Source: DATEPR01 sp036503065
GTDB lineage: Bacteria; Actinomycetota; Actinomycetes; Mycobacteriales; Pseudonocardiaceae
Assembly: GCA_036503065.1 (NCBI GenBank)
Contig: DASXXM010000327.1
Span: 1-12,127 of the forward strand
Length of the DNA: 12,127 nucleotides
Reading direction: 5' to 3'
Shown here one piece after another: positions 1-6,572 of this stretch. Every line of letters starts with the position of its first letter. The first letter of the stretch is position 1. A program made the translations under genes and the position numbers. The notes under the pieces are model-generated. The model was given only the letters and a program-made list of their open reading frames with translations. It was not told where the DNA came from and did no database searches.

Positions 1-1594
1 CGTCGCGGGCGTCCGGTCCACCCACCACGACCGTGCGCAGCGGCAGGTCCAGTTCGCCCCGGCACCGGTCCGCCGCATCCGCCCACGACCCGCCGGACAG
101 GCCCGTCAGCAGCGTGAACGCGCCCATACCAACCAGATCACGGCTGGCGATCCGGCGCTCGGCGCCGTCGACCAGCCACACGTGCGGCAACGCGGCGCCC
201 GGCCGGGTGCTGGGCTGGTGGTACAGCTCGGGATCGCGAGCCCACACCTCCGGCGGCGCGCCATCGGGCAGCACGGCGGACGAGACGTAGCGCTGGTTGA
301 GCTCGACGCCGTGCGCGTTGAACTCGTAGTTCTTCAGCACGATGGCCTCGTTCAGGGCTGCGCGGCGGGCCCTGCCGTCCGGTCCGGGTGCCCGGCAGGC
401 GGCCAGGCCCGCGGTGATCACGGCCTGGTCGCCGCCCTCGGTCATGCCCAGCGCGGCGAAGATCGGCCCGAACTGGTCCCGGCTCAGGTTCGCCCGGTCC
501 ACCACCTGCCGGCCGACCGGCGCGCGTTCCGCGGTGTAGGTGGCGAGCAGGTCCGGGCCTGCCTGGCCGCGCACCACCATGGCCAGCTTCCAGGCCAGGT
601 TGTAGGAGTCCTGCACGGACGTGTTCGAGCCGAGCCCGTTGGACGGCGGGTGCCGGTGCACGGCGTCGCCCGCGCAGAAGACCCGGCCTGCCGAGTACTC
701 GGTCATATAGCTGTGGTTGACGGTCCACAGGGACGTGGACGTGATCTCCACCGGCACGGTCGGGTCGCCGATCAGGTCGTGCACGATCTCGCGCGCGGTG
801 TCCGCGCTGATCTCCGGCGGCGGCGCTTCGATGTCGTAGCCCCAGGTGAGCAGCCACTCGTGCCACGGCCGGATCATCCGGACCAGGCCCATGCCGATGC
901 CGCCGAGGTGCGCGCCGGGCCGCATCACCCAGTACAGGACGCTCGGCCGGTGTGCCACGTAGCCGGAGAGGTCGGCGTTGAAGACGATGTTCATGCTGCC
1001 GGCCTTGCCACTGCGACCGGCGATGGGCAGCCCGACCTGCTCGGCCACGGCGCTGCGGCCGCCGTCGGCGCCGATCAGGTACCGCGCGCGGACGGTGAAC
1101 CGGTCGCCGCGCACCCGGTCGGCCAGCACCGCGGTGACGCCGTCGTCGTCCTGCATGAGCGACAGGAACTCGGTGTCGAAGCGGACCTTCGCGCCACGGG
1201 CGGCCGCGTTGGTGACCAGGATCGGTTCCAGGTAGGTCTGCGGCAGGTCGATCATGCCGCACGGGCTGGCCGCCGCGTACTCGCTGAGCAGGTGATCGCC
1301 GGTGCCCCAGGTGCGGATGCGGCCGATCTCGTCGCCGGCCAGCGCGGTGCACAGCACGGTGTCGCCCATGAGCTGCGACGGCGTGCCGGCAGCCAGCGCC
1401 TGCTGCTCCAAACCCAGGTCCCGCAACACTTCCAGCGTCCGCTGGTTGGTGATGTGGGCGCGGGGTGTGTTGGCCAGCCAGCCGTACTTGGTCACCAACA
1501 GGGTCCGCACACCGTAGGTGGCGAGCAGGAGGGCCGCCGAACCGCCTGCCGGGCCACTGCCGACGACCAGCACGTCCGTGTCGTAATCGGTCAT
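1..1594 (-). CDS. FAD-dependent phenol hydroxylase, TfdB/PheA family (3' end cut by window edge)
   Basis: Cytoplasmic flavoprotein monooxygenase that would ortho-hydroxylate a phenol with NAD(P)H and O2. Beside a hydroxyquinol dioxygenase, the likely product is hydroxyquinol (1,2,4-trihydroxybenzene) from resorcinol or a related phenol; the true substrate is inferred. The 531 residues visible show the N-terminal FAD-binding GSGPAG (12-17), the TPRAHITNQRT segment (43-53) typical of 2,4-dichlorophenol 6-monooxygenase relatives, the DG motif GADGGRS (175-181) and the second flavin motif GRVFCAGDAVHRHPP (303-317, Asp310). From about residue 430 it enters the thioredoxin-like C-terminal domain of phenol hydroxylases. 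Family members are near 590 residues, so perhaps 60 are missing. The ATG at 1594-1592 overlaps the TGA of the upstream fusion gene (ATGA), which implies translational coupling. The family call is secure, the substrate is not. Confidence 0.9.
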   Translation of the reverse strand, partial: MTDYDTDVLVVGSGPAGGSAALLLATYGVRTLLVTKYGWLANTPRAHITNQRTLEVLRDLGLEQQALAAGTPSQLMGDTVLCTALAGDEIGRIRTWGTGDHLLSEYAAASPCGMIDLPQTYLEPILVTNAAARGAKVRFDTEFLSLMQDDDGVTAVLADRVRGDRFTVRARYLIGADGGRSAVAEQVGLPIAGRSGKAGSMNIVFNADLSGYVAHRPSVLYWVMRPGAHLGGIGMGLVRMIRPWHEWLLTWGYDIEAPPPEISADTAREIVHDLIGDPTVPVEITSTSLWTVNHSYMTEYSAGRVFCAGDAVHRHPPSNGLGSNTSVQDSYNLAWKLAMVVRGQAGPDLLATYTAERAPVGRQVVDRANLSRDQFGPIFAALGMTEGGDQAVITAGLAACRAPGPDGRARRAALNEAIVLKNYEFNAHGVELNQRYVSSAVLPDGAPPEVWARDPELYHQPSTRPGAALPHVWLVDGAERRIASRDLVGMGAFTLLTGLSGGSWADAADRCRGELDLPLRTVVVGGPDARD

Positions 1595-3501
1595 CGCGCG
1601 ATCCGGAAGGTGTAGTCGAGCAGGGACCACGTGTCGACCTGCCGCCCGTCCGGCGTCGGCCCGTCCTGCGGCGTGAAGTCGACCACGAGTTCCGGTTTGA
1701 CGCCGAACACCGTGTCCGAGTCCAGATAGTCGCCGCCGGCCGGGAACAGTTGCGTCACGAGCCGCGGGTGCCCCGGCGCGCCGATCATGAAGTGCACGTG
1801 CGGCGCGCGGAACGGATGCCGGCCGACGGCGTCGAGCATCTCGCCGACCGGCCCGTCCCGCGGGATCGGGTAGGCGGCGGGCAGGATGGTCCAGAACCGC
1901 AGCCGGCCGTCGTCGTCGGTCCGGAACCGGGCACGCAGCACCGGGCCGTCCAGATCGGGCAGCTGCACGTCGTAGAATCCGTCCGAATTGGACTGCCACA
2001 CGTCCACTGTTGCCTGCGGAACCGGCACATCGTGCTGGTCGGTCACGCGCACGTCCACCCGGAGCGGGGTGCCGGCCAGGCCGTGCGCGATGTCCGCGCC
2101 CTGCTCGCGCACCGGCGGTCCGTCCACATAGAACGGTCCGAGCACCGCGGAAGGTGTGGTGCCCTCGGTGCGGGAGTTGGTCAGCAGGTCGACCATGCTG
2201 GACACGCCCAGTGTGTCGGACAGCAGGATGAACTCCTGACGCGTGTCGTCGCACTTCTGGCCGGTACGGGTGAGGAAGTCGATGGCGTGGCGCCATTCCT
2301 CGTCGGTCACGTCATGCTCGGCCACGAACCGGTGCAGGTGTTCGACCAGCCCGGTGAGCAGGTGCCGCACCCGGGGGTCCGGTGCGGCGCCGAAGCTGGC
2401 CACCACGTCCCTGGTCAGCCGGTCGCCTGCCGACGGTCGCGCCTCCGTTGGCCTGCGGCCGTGCCACGCATCGGTGAGCAGGGTTCGAATGCCGTCTTCG
2501 TTGAGCGCACGCGGATTCGGGAAGGACTGCGCGACGAGCAGTTCGGCCGCCTTCGGCACGTCGTGCTCCGCCATGCCGAGCGCACGCAGCGATGTCGGCC
2601 CACCCAGGCCCGCGACCAGGTCAAACACCATCGTCGGCGCGTCCGGCCCGCCCAGCGCGGCCGCGATCAGGGTGAAGGCGTCCGGTGCGGCCGGGGCGTT
2701 GTAGGCCATGGTGTGCGGCAGCAGGACGGTGTGCGTTTCGGCGTGCGACAGCCCGAACGAGCCGCCGAGCAGGTGGGCCAGTTTGTGGTGCAGTCCCATA
2801 CTGACGGTGCCGAGGCAGGTCCCGGCCAGCCAGGCCGCCTTGAGCAGGTCGGCCCGGGGTTCCAGGCCGGTCGGATCGCGGACCACCCGTGGCAGCGCCC
2901 GCGCGATGCCGGCGATCGCGTCGACGGCCAGCCCGTCGGTGACCGGGTTGGCATCGGACGAGTAGAGCGCCTCGACGGCGTGCGCCAGCGCGTTGACGGC
3001 ACTGGTGAGCGAGATGTCGACCGGCAGCCCGGTGGTCAGTTCGACGTCGTAGACAACGGTCTCCGGCAACACGGCCGTCGAACGGCGGGTGACCTTGCGA
3101 CCGTCGGCCGTCTCGCCGAGGACCGGCGTGACCTCGGACCCGGCGTAGGTGGTGGGCAGCACGACCTGCGGCAGGTCGGTGCGTAGCGCCAACGCCTTGG
3201 CCAGCCCGACGGTCGACCCACCGCCGACCGCGACAAGGCAGTCGGCACCGGACTCCCGCAACGCGACCAACGCCCGCTCGGTCACGTCGACCGGGGTGTG
3301 CATGGCGGCACCGTCGAACCGGGCGGCCACCAGCGGCCCGAGCACGTCGGCGACCCGGCCGGCCAGGTCGCCGCCGCGCGGTCCGGCCAGCACCAGCGCT
3401 CCGGTCCCGCCGAGCAGTTCGACCTCCTGCCGGACCCGCGCCACGGTGCCGGCCCCGAACACGATCCGCTGCTGACCCGATGAGTAGACGAACGTTCGCA
3501 T
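1591..3501 (-). CDS. Bifunctional maleylacetate reductase - hydroxyquinol 1,2-dioxygenase fusion
   Basis: One uninterrupted 636-residue chain joins two successive enzymes of the hydroxyquinol pathway. Residues 1 to about 350 are maleylacetate reductase (iron-alcohol-dehydrogenase fold), which reduces maleylacetate to 3-oxoadipate with NAD(P)H. Visible marks are GGGSTVGLAK (93-102), PTTYAGSE (116-123), HHKLAHLLGG (238-247) and HAETHTVLLPH (253-263). Residues about 361-636 are an intradiol dioxygenase of the hydroxyquinol type that cleaves hydroxyquinol to maleylacetate. It has an alpha-helical N-terminal part, LGPFY (454-458) and the non-haem Fe(III) ligands Tyr510 (GFYDVQ), Tyr544 (AAYPIP), His568 and His570 (PHVHF). 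Both domains are full length with all expected ligands, so both are probably active. The second-acting enzyme is N-terminal. The ATG at 3501-3499 has no strong ribosome-binding site; no better in-frame start was seen. It lies 85 nt after araC and is coupled to the hydroxylase gene. These enzymes are usually separate proteins. Confidence 0.93.
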   Translation of the reverse strand: MRTFVYSSGQQRIVFGAGTVARVRQEVELLGGTGALVLAGPRGGDLAGRVADVLGPLVAARFDGAAMHTPVDVTERALVALRESGADCLVAVGGGSTVGLAKALALRTDLPQVVLPTTYAGSEVTPVLGETADGRKVTRRSTAVLPETVVYDVELTTGLPVDISLTSAVNALAHAVEALYSSDANPVTDGLAVDAIAGIARALPRVVRDPTGLEPRADLLKAAWLAGTCLGTVSMGLHHKLAHLLGGSFGLSHAETHTVLLPHTMAYNAPAAPDAFTLIAAALGGPDAPTMVFDLVAGLGGPTSLRALGMAEHDVPKAAELLVAQSFPNPRALNEDGIRTLLTDAWHGRRPTEARPSAGDRLTRDVVASFGAAPDPRVRHLLTGLVEHLHRFVAEHDVTDEEWRHAIDFLTRTGQKCDDTRQEFILLSDTLGVSSMVDLLTNSRTEGTTPSAVLGPFYVDGPPVREQGADIAHGLAGTPLRVDVRVTDQHDVPVPQATVDVWQSNSDGFYDVQLPDLDGPVLRARFRTDDDGRLRFWTILPAAYPIPRDGPVGEMLDAVGRHPFRAPHVHFMIGAPGHPRLVTQLFPAGGDYLDSDTVFGVKPELVVDFTPQDGPTPDGRQVDTWSLLDYTFRIAR

Positions 3502-3586
3502 CAGGCGATTATCCGACAGCCGACCCCCGACACTCCTGCACGATCAGCGCACTTCCCGGCACAAACCAACCCCGAAAGGGCCCATT
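3502..3586. other. 85-nt spacer between the AraC gene and the fusion gene
   Basis: No gene. It may hold the promoter of the catabolic pair or be read through from the AraC gene; I see no convincing -35/-10 pair. Read on the minus strand, an AGGAG-like stretch (GCAGGAGTG) lies about 30 nt before the fusion start, too far for a normal ribosome-binding site. At its right end, 3574-3588, is a 15-bp near-palindrome (GAAAGGGCCCATTTC) that runs into the AraC stop codon. It is a weak candidate for an operator or attenuating stem. Confidence 0.35.
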
Positions 3587-4468
3587 TCAACCGGTTCGGC
3601 GCAGCGCCGCCGGCGTGGTGCCGAGGTGCGCGCGCAGCACGCGGGTCAGGTGTTCCTGATGCGAGAACCCACAACTGGCCGCGACCTCGGCGATCGGCAG
3701 GGCACCGGACCGCAGCAGCCGGGACGCCGCGTCCACCCGCAACCGAACCAGGAACCGGTGTGGCGCGAGACCGGTCGCGGCCCGGAACCGACGGGTGAAC
3801 TGACTGACGCTCAAGCCGGTCACCGCGGCCAGATCAGCCAGCGGCAACGGCTCGGCCAGCCGCGACGCCATCAGTGCCCGCACCCGCGCGAGCTGCCGAT
3901 CGGTGAGCCCGGTGACCGTCGGCACCGAGACCCGGCCCGTGCTGTGCGTGCGGACCAGGTGCGCGGCCAGCAGGCCACCGAGATGGTCCACATAGGTGCG
4001 CGCGGCCGGCTGCCACTGCCGCACCACCCCGTCCAGGGCGAGCATCAACTGTTCCACCAACGGATCGGTGACGCCCAACTCCTCGGCGAGTTCGACCGGA
4101 CTCCCCGCCGCGCAGTCCTCCTGCGCCGAATCTTGTAGGGCCCGGTCGGCCAGGTACACGTGCACGGTGTCCAGGCCACCGGCCAGCTCGACCGCCAGCT
4201 GGCAACCGGCCGGGTGCACGAACAGGCCACCGGGCGGCACCAGTTGCGAGTCGGTCAGCCGCGTGCGGCCACGGCGGACCGTCACCGGGCCGTTGAGGTG
4301 CAGGATCAGTTGGTGGGTGGCCGCCGGGTCGAACTTGGCGCGGTAGGGGCGCTCACGCTGCGTCGACACGTACAGCTGGTCCCAGCCCAGACCCGCGCTG
4401 GTGCGGTCGGGCAGCACCCAGGGCAGCCGCAGGACGCCGTTGGTGTCGAGCAGCCCGAGCTCAGCCAT
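3587..4468 (-). CDS. AraC-family transcriptional regulator, probable activator of the hydroxyquinol operon
   Basis: The 293-residue protein has the usual AraC layout. A cupin-like effector-binding N-terminal half (about 20-110) is followed by a helical linker and two helix-turn-helix motifs at about 209-230 (LADLAAVTGLSVSQFTRRF) and 259-280 (IAEVAASCGFSHQEHLTRVL). The PHRFL turn between them (236-240) is typical of the family. The ATG at 4468-4466 is preceded by a good ribosome-binding site, GGGAGGT, at 4480-4474 (minus strand). It lies immediately upstream of, and in the same direction as, the hydroxyquinol genes, so it most likely responds to an aromatic substrate or intermediate and activates them; this is inferred from position. 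It diverges from the chitinase gene across a 297-nt control region that contains a DasR-like box, so regulation of the chitinase cannot be excluded. Confidence 0.9.
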   Translation of the reverse strand: MAELGLLDTNGVLRLPWVLPDRTSAGLGWDQLYVSTQRERPYRAKFDPAATHQLILHLNGPVTVRRGRTRLTDSQLVPPGGLFVHPAGCQLAVELAGGLDTVHVYLADRALQDSAQEDCAAGSPVELAEELGVTDPLVEQLMLALDGVVRQWQPAARTYVDHLGGLLAAHLVRTHSTGRVSVPTVTGLTDRQLARVRALMASRLAEPLPLADLAAVTGLSVSQFTRRFRAATGLAPHRFLVRLRVDAASRLLRSGALPIAEVAASCGFSHQEHLTRVLRAHLGTTPAALRRTG

Positions 4469-4546
4469 CCGTCGACCTCCCGCCAGCCGGTATGCCGGGC
4501 CGTGTACCGGCGGCTTTCGATTCTACGACCGACGGCAGATCGGGCC

Positions 4547-4575
4547 TTGACAAACCAGGTGGTCTAGTCCAATTT
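4547..4575 (+). promoter_or_regulatory. Candidate sigma-A-type promoter for the chitinase gene
   Basis: The -35 is a perfect TTGACA (4547-4552). A 17-nt spacer leads to CAATTT (4570-4575), a poor -10 that keeps the two most conserved positions (A at 2, T at 6). Transcription would start near 4582. The DasR-like box fills the spacer, as expected for a repressible chitinase promoter. Confidence 0.45.
4558..4573. promoter_or_regulatory. DasR-responsive element (dre)-like operator
   Basis: The box contains TGGTCTAGTCCA (4560-4571), one change from the core TGGTCTAGACCA of the DasR operator. Over the 16-bp consensus, 13 positions agree. DasR is the GntR-family repressor of GlcNAc and chitin use in actinomycetes, and chitinase genes are classic targets. 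The box sits between the -35 and -10 of the chitinase promoter candidate and just after the -10 of the opposing candidate. The sequence match is direct; binding is inferred. Confidence 0.65.
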
Positions 4576-4601
4576 GAAAGACATCCTTCTGAACATGTCA
4601 A
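4573..4601 (-). promoter_or_regulatory. Candidate promoter for the AraC gene
   Basis: Read on the minus strand, a perfect TTGACA (4601-4596) is separated by 17 nt from TTCAAA (4578-4573), a weak -10. Transcription would start near 4566, inside the DasR-like box, and run about 100 nt to the AraC start. Its -10 overlaps that of the opposing chitinase promoter candidate. Confidence 0.35.
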
Positions 4602-4755
4602 GTCAGGTCGGAGGTGGTGCCGGGTCGGCCGGTGACGGTCGACCTGGTCGAGCAGCAGAACCGGACAGTTTGACTTCGATAGGTTCGCGCCGAAAGACGG
4701 GCCGCGAACGAAAACCACCTGCCAAGTGAGACACCCTGCGTATTCACAGTTTGTC

Positions 4756-4765
4756 AGGAGCTCCT
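4756..4765 (+). promoter_or_regulatory. Ribosome-binding site that fixes the chitinase start
   Basis: AGGAG (4756-4760) lies 5 nt before the ATG at 4766, which decides that start over the in-frame TTG at 4751. The site is part of a perfect 10-bp palindrome, AGGAGCTCCT, so in RNA it could pair with a second copy but is too tight to form a hairpin alone. Confidence 0.8.
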
Positions 4766-6523
4766 ATGCGTTTAGCCAAACCGATTCTGGCCGCCGCGAC
4801 AGCGGTGGCCACGGTCGCCGCCACCGCGAGCATCATGGCCGTGACCGCGACACCCTCGGCCGCCGCGTCACTACTGCCGGCGCACGTTTTCACGCCGTAT
4901 TTCGAGGCATACTCGGGCGACAACCTCGCCACGGCGTCCGCGAATTCCGGCAACAAGTTCATGACCATGGCGTTCGTCCAGACCGCCAGTGTGGGTTCCT
5001 GCACCGTCACCTGGGACGGCAACACCAGCACGCCCATCTCCTCGTCGGTGTTCGGCAGTGACATCAACACGATCCGCGCCAACGGCGGCGACGTCATCCC
5101 GTCCTTCGGTGGCTTCGCCGCCGACAACGGCGGCACCGAGATCGCCGACAGTTGCACCAACGTCGCCTCGATCGCGGCGCAGTACGAGAACGTCATCACG
5201 ACCTACAACGTGACGCGGCTGGACCTGGACACCGAGGACAACTCGCTGACCAACACCGCCGGCATCGACCGGCGCAACAAAGCCATCAAAATGGTCGAGG
5301 ACTGGGCCGCCGCCAACGGCCGCACGATTTCGTTCTCCTACACGCTCCCGACCACAACCAGTGGCCTGGCGCAGACCGGGCTCAACGTCCTGCAGAACGC
5401 CGTCAGCAACAACGCCCGTATCGACATCGTCAACATCATGACGTTCGACTATTTCGACAACGCGAGCCACGAAATGGCCAACGACACCGAAACCGCGGCC
5501 GCCGGCCTGGTCGGCCAGCTCGCCGGCATGTTCCCGTCGAAGACCCAGGCCCAGCTGTGGGCCATGGTCGGCGTCACCGAGATGCCCGGCATCGACGACT
5601 TCGGCGCCGCGGAGACCTTCACCACCGCGGACGCCACGACCGTCGAGAACTGGGCCGTGGCCAAGGGCATCAGCTCGCTGTCCTTCTGGGCCGTGGAACG
5701 GGACAACGGCGGTTGCCCCGGCACCGGCGGCAGTGACAGCTGCTCCGGCGTCGCCCAGTCCACCTGGCAGTTCAGCCACGCGTTCCAGCCGTTCAGCGGC
5801 GGCACCACGACGCCGACGAACGACTTCTCCGTCGCCGATTCGCCGACCTCGGCATCGGTGGCCGCCGGCGGTTCCGTGTCGACGAGCATCAGCACCAAGG
5901 TGACCAGCGGCGCGGCCGAATCGGTCAACCTGTCGGCCAGTGGCGCCCCGGCGGGCGTGACCGCGTCCGTCACGCCGGCCACGGTGAACTCGGGCGGCAC
6001 GGCCACCCTGACGGTGACCACCACGACGGCCGCGGCATCGGGCACGTTCCCGATCACCGTGACCGGCACGGCGTCCTCGGGCAGCCATACCACCACGTAC
6101 ACACTCACCGTCACCGGCGGAACCGGCCCGCCACCCCCGCCCAACGGCCTGGTCAACGGCGGATTAGAGACCGGCAGCCTCAGCCCGTGGACCGCGCAAC
6201 CGGGCACGGTCGTGGTCGGTACCCCGGTCCACACCGGCAGTCACGCACTCTCCGTGAACGCCACCAGCTCGCAGACCGGTGAGGCCGACCAGACCATCAC
6301 CGTCACACCCAACGCAGGCCACACGCTGACCGCCTGGGTGCGGGGCAACTTCGCGTTCGTCGGCGTGACCGGCGGCGCCAGCGCCAGCACGTGGACCTCG
6401 TCGGCCGGCTACACCATGCTGACGGTCCCGTTCACGACCGGCGCGTCCGGCACGATCACCGTGTTCGTACACGGCTGGTTCGCGCAGGGCACCGTTTTCG
6501 CGGACGACATCAGCGTCAGCTGA
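4766..6523 (+). CDS. Secreted GH18 chitinase with Ig-like domain and C-terminal carbohydrate-binding-like domain
   Basis: The 585-residue extracellular endo-/exo-chitinase hydrolyses beta-1,4-GlcNAc chains by substrate-assisted catalysis. Residues 1 to about 34 are a signal peptide (Arg3-type start after MRLAK, hydrophobic Ala/Val core, cleavage near TPSAAA). Residues about 38-345 are the catalytic barrel; the DxDxE motif is RLDLDTE (151-157: Asp153, Asp155, Glu157), with NIMTFDYF (223-230) and a late SFW (306-308) lining the site. Cys79/Cys130 and Cys317/Cys326 may form disulphides. An Ig-like beta domain follows (about 353-450), then a short Pro linker (455-459), then a beta-rich domain (about 460-585) resembling carbohydrate-binding modules. 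It looks like the PF-ChiA-like GH18 group common in Streptomyces; that subgroup call is from memory. The gene stands alone with its own promoter and terminator. Codons 3 (4772-4774) and 467 (6164-6166) are TTA, rare at this GC content. Confidence 0.93.
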   Translation: MRLAKPILAAATAVATVAATASIMAVTATPSAAASLLPAHVFTPYFEAYSGDNLATASANSGNKFMTMAFVQTASVGSCTVTWDGNTSTPISSSVFGSDINTIRANGGDVIPSFGGFAADNGGTEIADSCTNVASIAAQYENVITTYNVTRLDLDTEDNSLTNTAGIDRRNKAIKMVEDWAAANGRTISFSYTLPTTTSGLAQTGLNVLQNAVSNNARIDIVNIMTFDYFDNASHEMANDTETAAAGLVGQLAGMFPSKTQAQLWAMVGVTEMPGIDDFGAAETFTTADATTVENWAVAKGISSLSFWAVERDNGGCPGTGGSDSCSGVAQSTWQFSHAFQPFSGGTTTPTNDFSVADSPTSASVAAGGSVSTSISTKVTSGAAESVNLSASGAPAGVTASVTPATVNSGGTATLTVTTTTAAASGTFPITVTGTASSGSHTTTYTLTVTGGTGPPPPPNGLVNGGLETGSLSPWTAQPGTVVVGTPVHTGSHALSVNATSSQTGEADQTITVTPNAGHTLTAWVRGNFAFVGVTGGASASTWTSSAGYTMLTVPFTTGASGTITVFVHGWFAQGTVFADDISVS

Positions 6524-6535
6524 CATCGACGGCAC

Positions 6536-6563
6536 GGGCCGCCGGATCGCGATCCGGCGGCCC
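6536..6563. terminator. Bidirectional intrinsic terminator between convergent genes
   Basis: This is a perfect 28-bp palindrome. A 12-bp GC-rich stem (GGGCCGCCGGAT) closes on a CGCG loop. It sits 12 nt after the chitinase stop and 9 nt after the stop of the convergent dehydrogenase gene. It has no T-run on either side, as is common for actinobacterial hairpin terminators. Confidence 0.8.
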
Positions 6564-6572
6564 CAGCCACGT

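Larger units (their letters stand above)
4469..4765. promoter_or_regulatory. Divergent control region between the AraC gene and the chitinase gene
   Basis: This 297-nt non-coding stretch holds two consensus TTGACA hexamers pointing towards each other (4547-4552 plus, 4601-4596 minus) and a DasR-like operator between them; each is listed separately. It also holds the ribosome-binding sites of both genes. The right part (about 4600-4750) would be an unusually long chitinase leader of about 180 nt if transcription starts near 4582. I saw no second promoter, riboswitch or small gene in it. Confidence 0.6.

Noticed and set aside
138..1615. Long open frames on both strands over the hydroxylase gene
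   Set aside because: They are shadows created by GC-rich wobble positions. Their translations are Arg/Gly/Pro-rich low-complexity chains, whereas the edge-truncated minus-strand frame gives a clear flavin hydroxylase.
1465..3186. 573-codon plus-strand frame opposite the fusion gene
   Set aside because: It is composition-driven, with no recognisable motif and no ribosome-binding site, and it is fully antisense to a protein with complete catalytic motifs.
3574..3588. GAAAGGGCCCATTTC near-palindrome after the AraC gene as a terminator
   Set aside because: The stem is short with a mismatch and almost no loop, and there is no T-run. It is kept only as a note on the spacer.
4871..6088. 405-codon minus-strand frame inside the chitinase gene
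   Set aside because: It is Gly/Arg/Val-rich with no family signature, antisense to a clear secreted enzyme.
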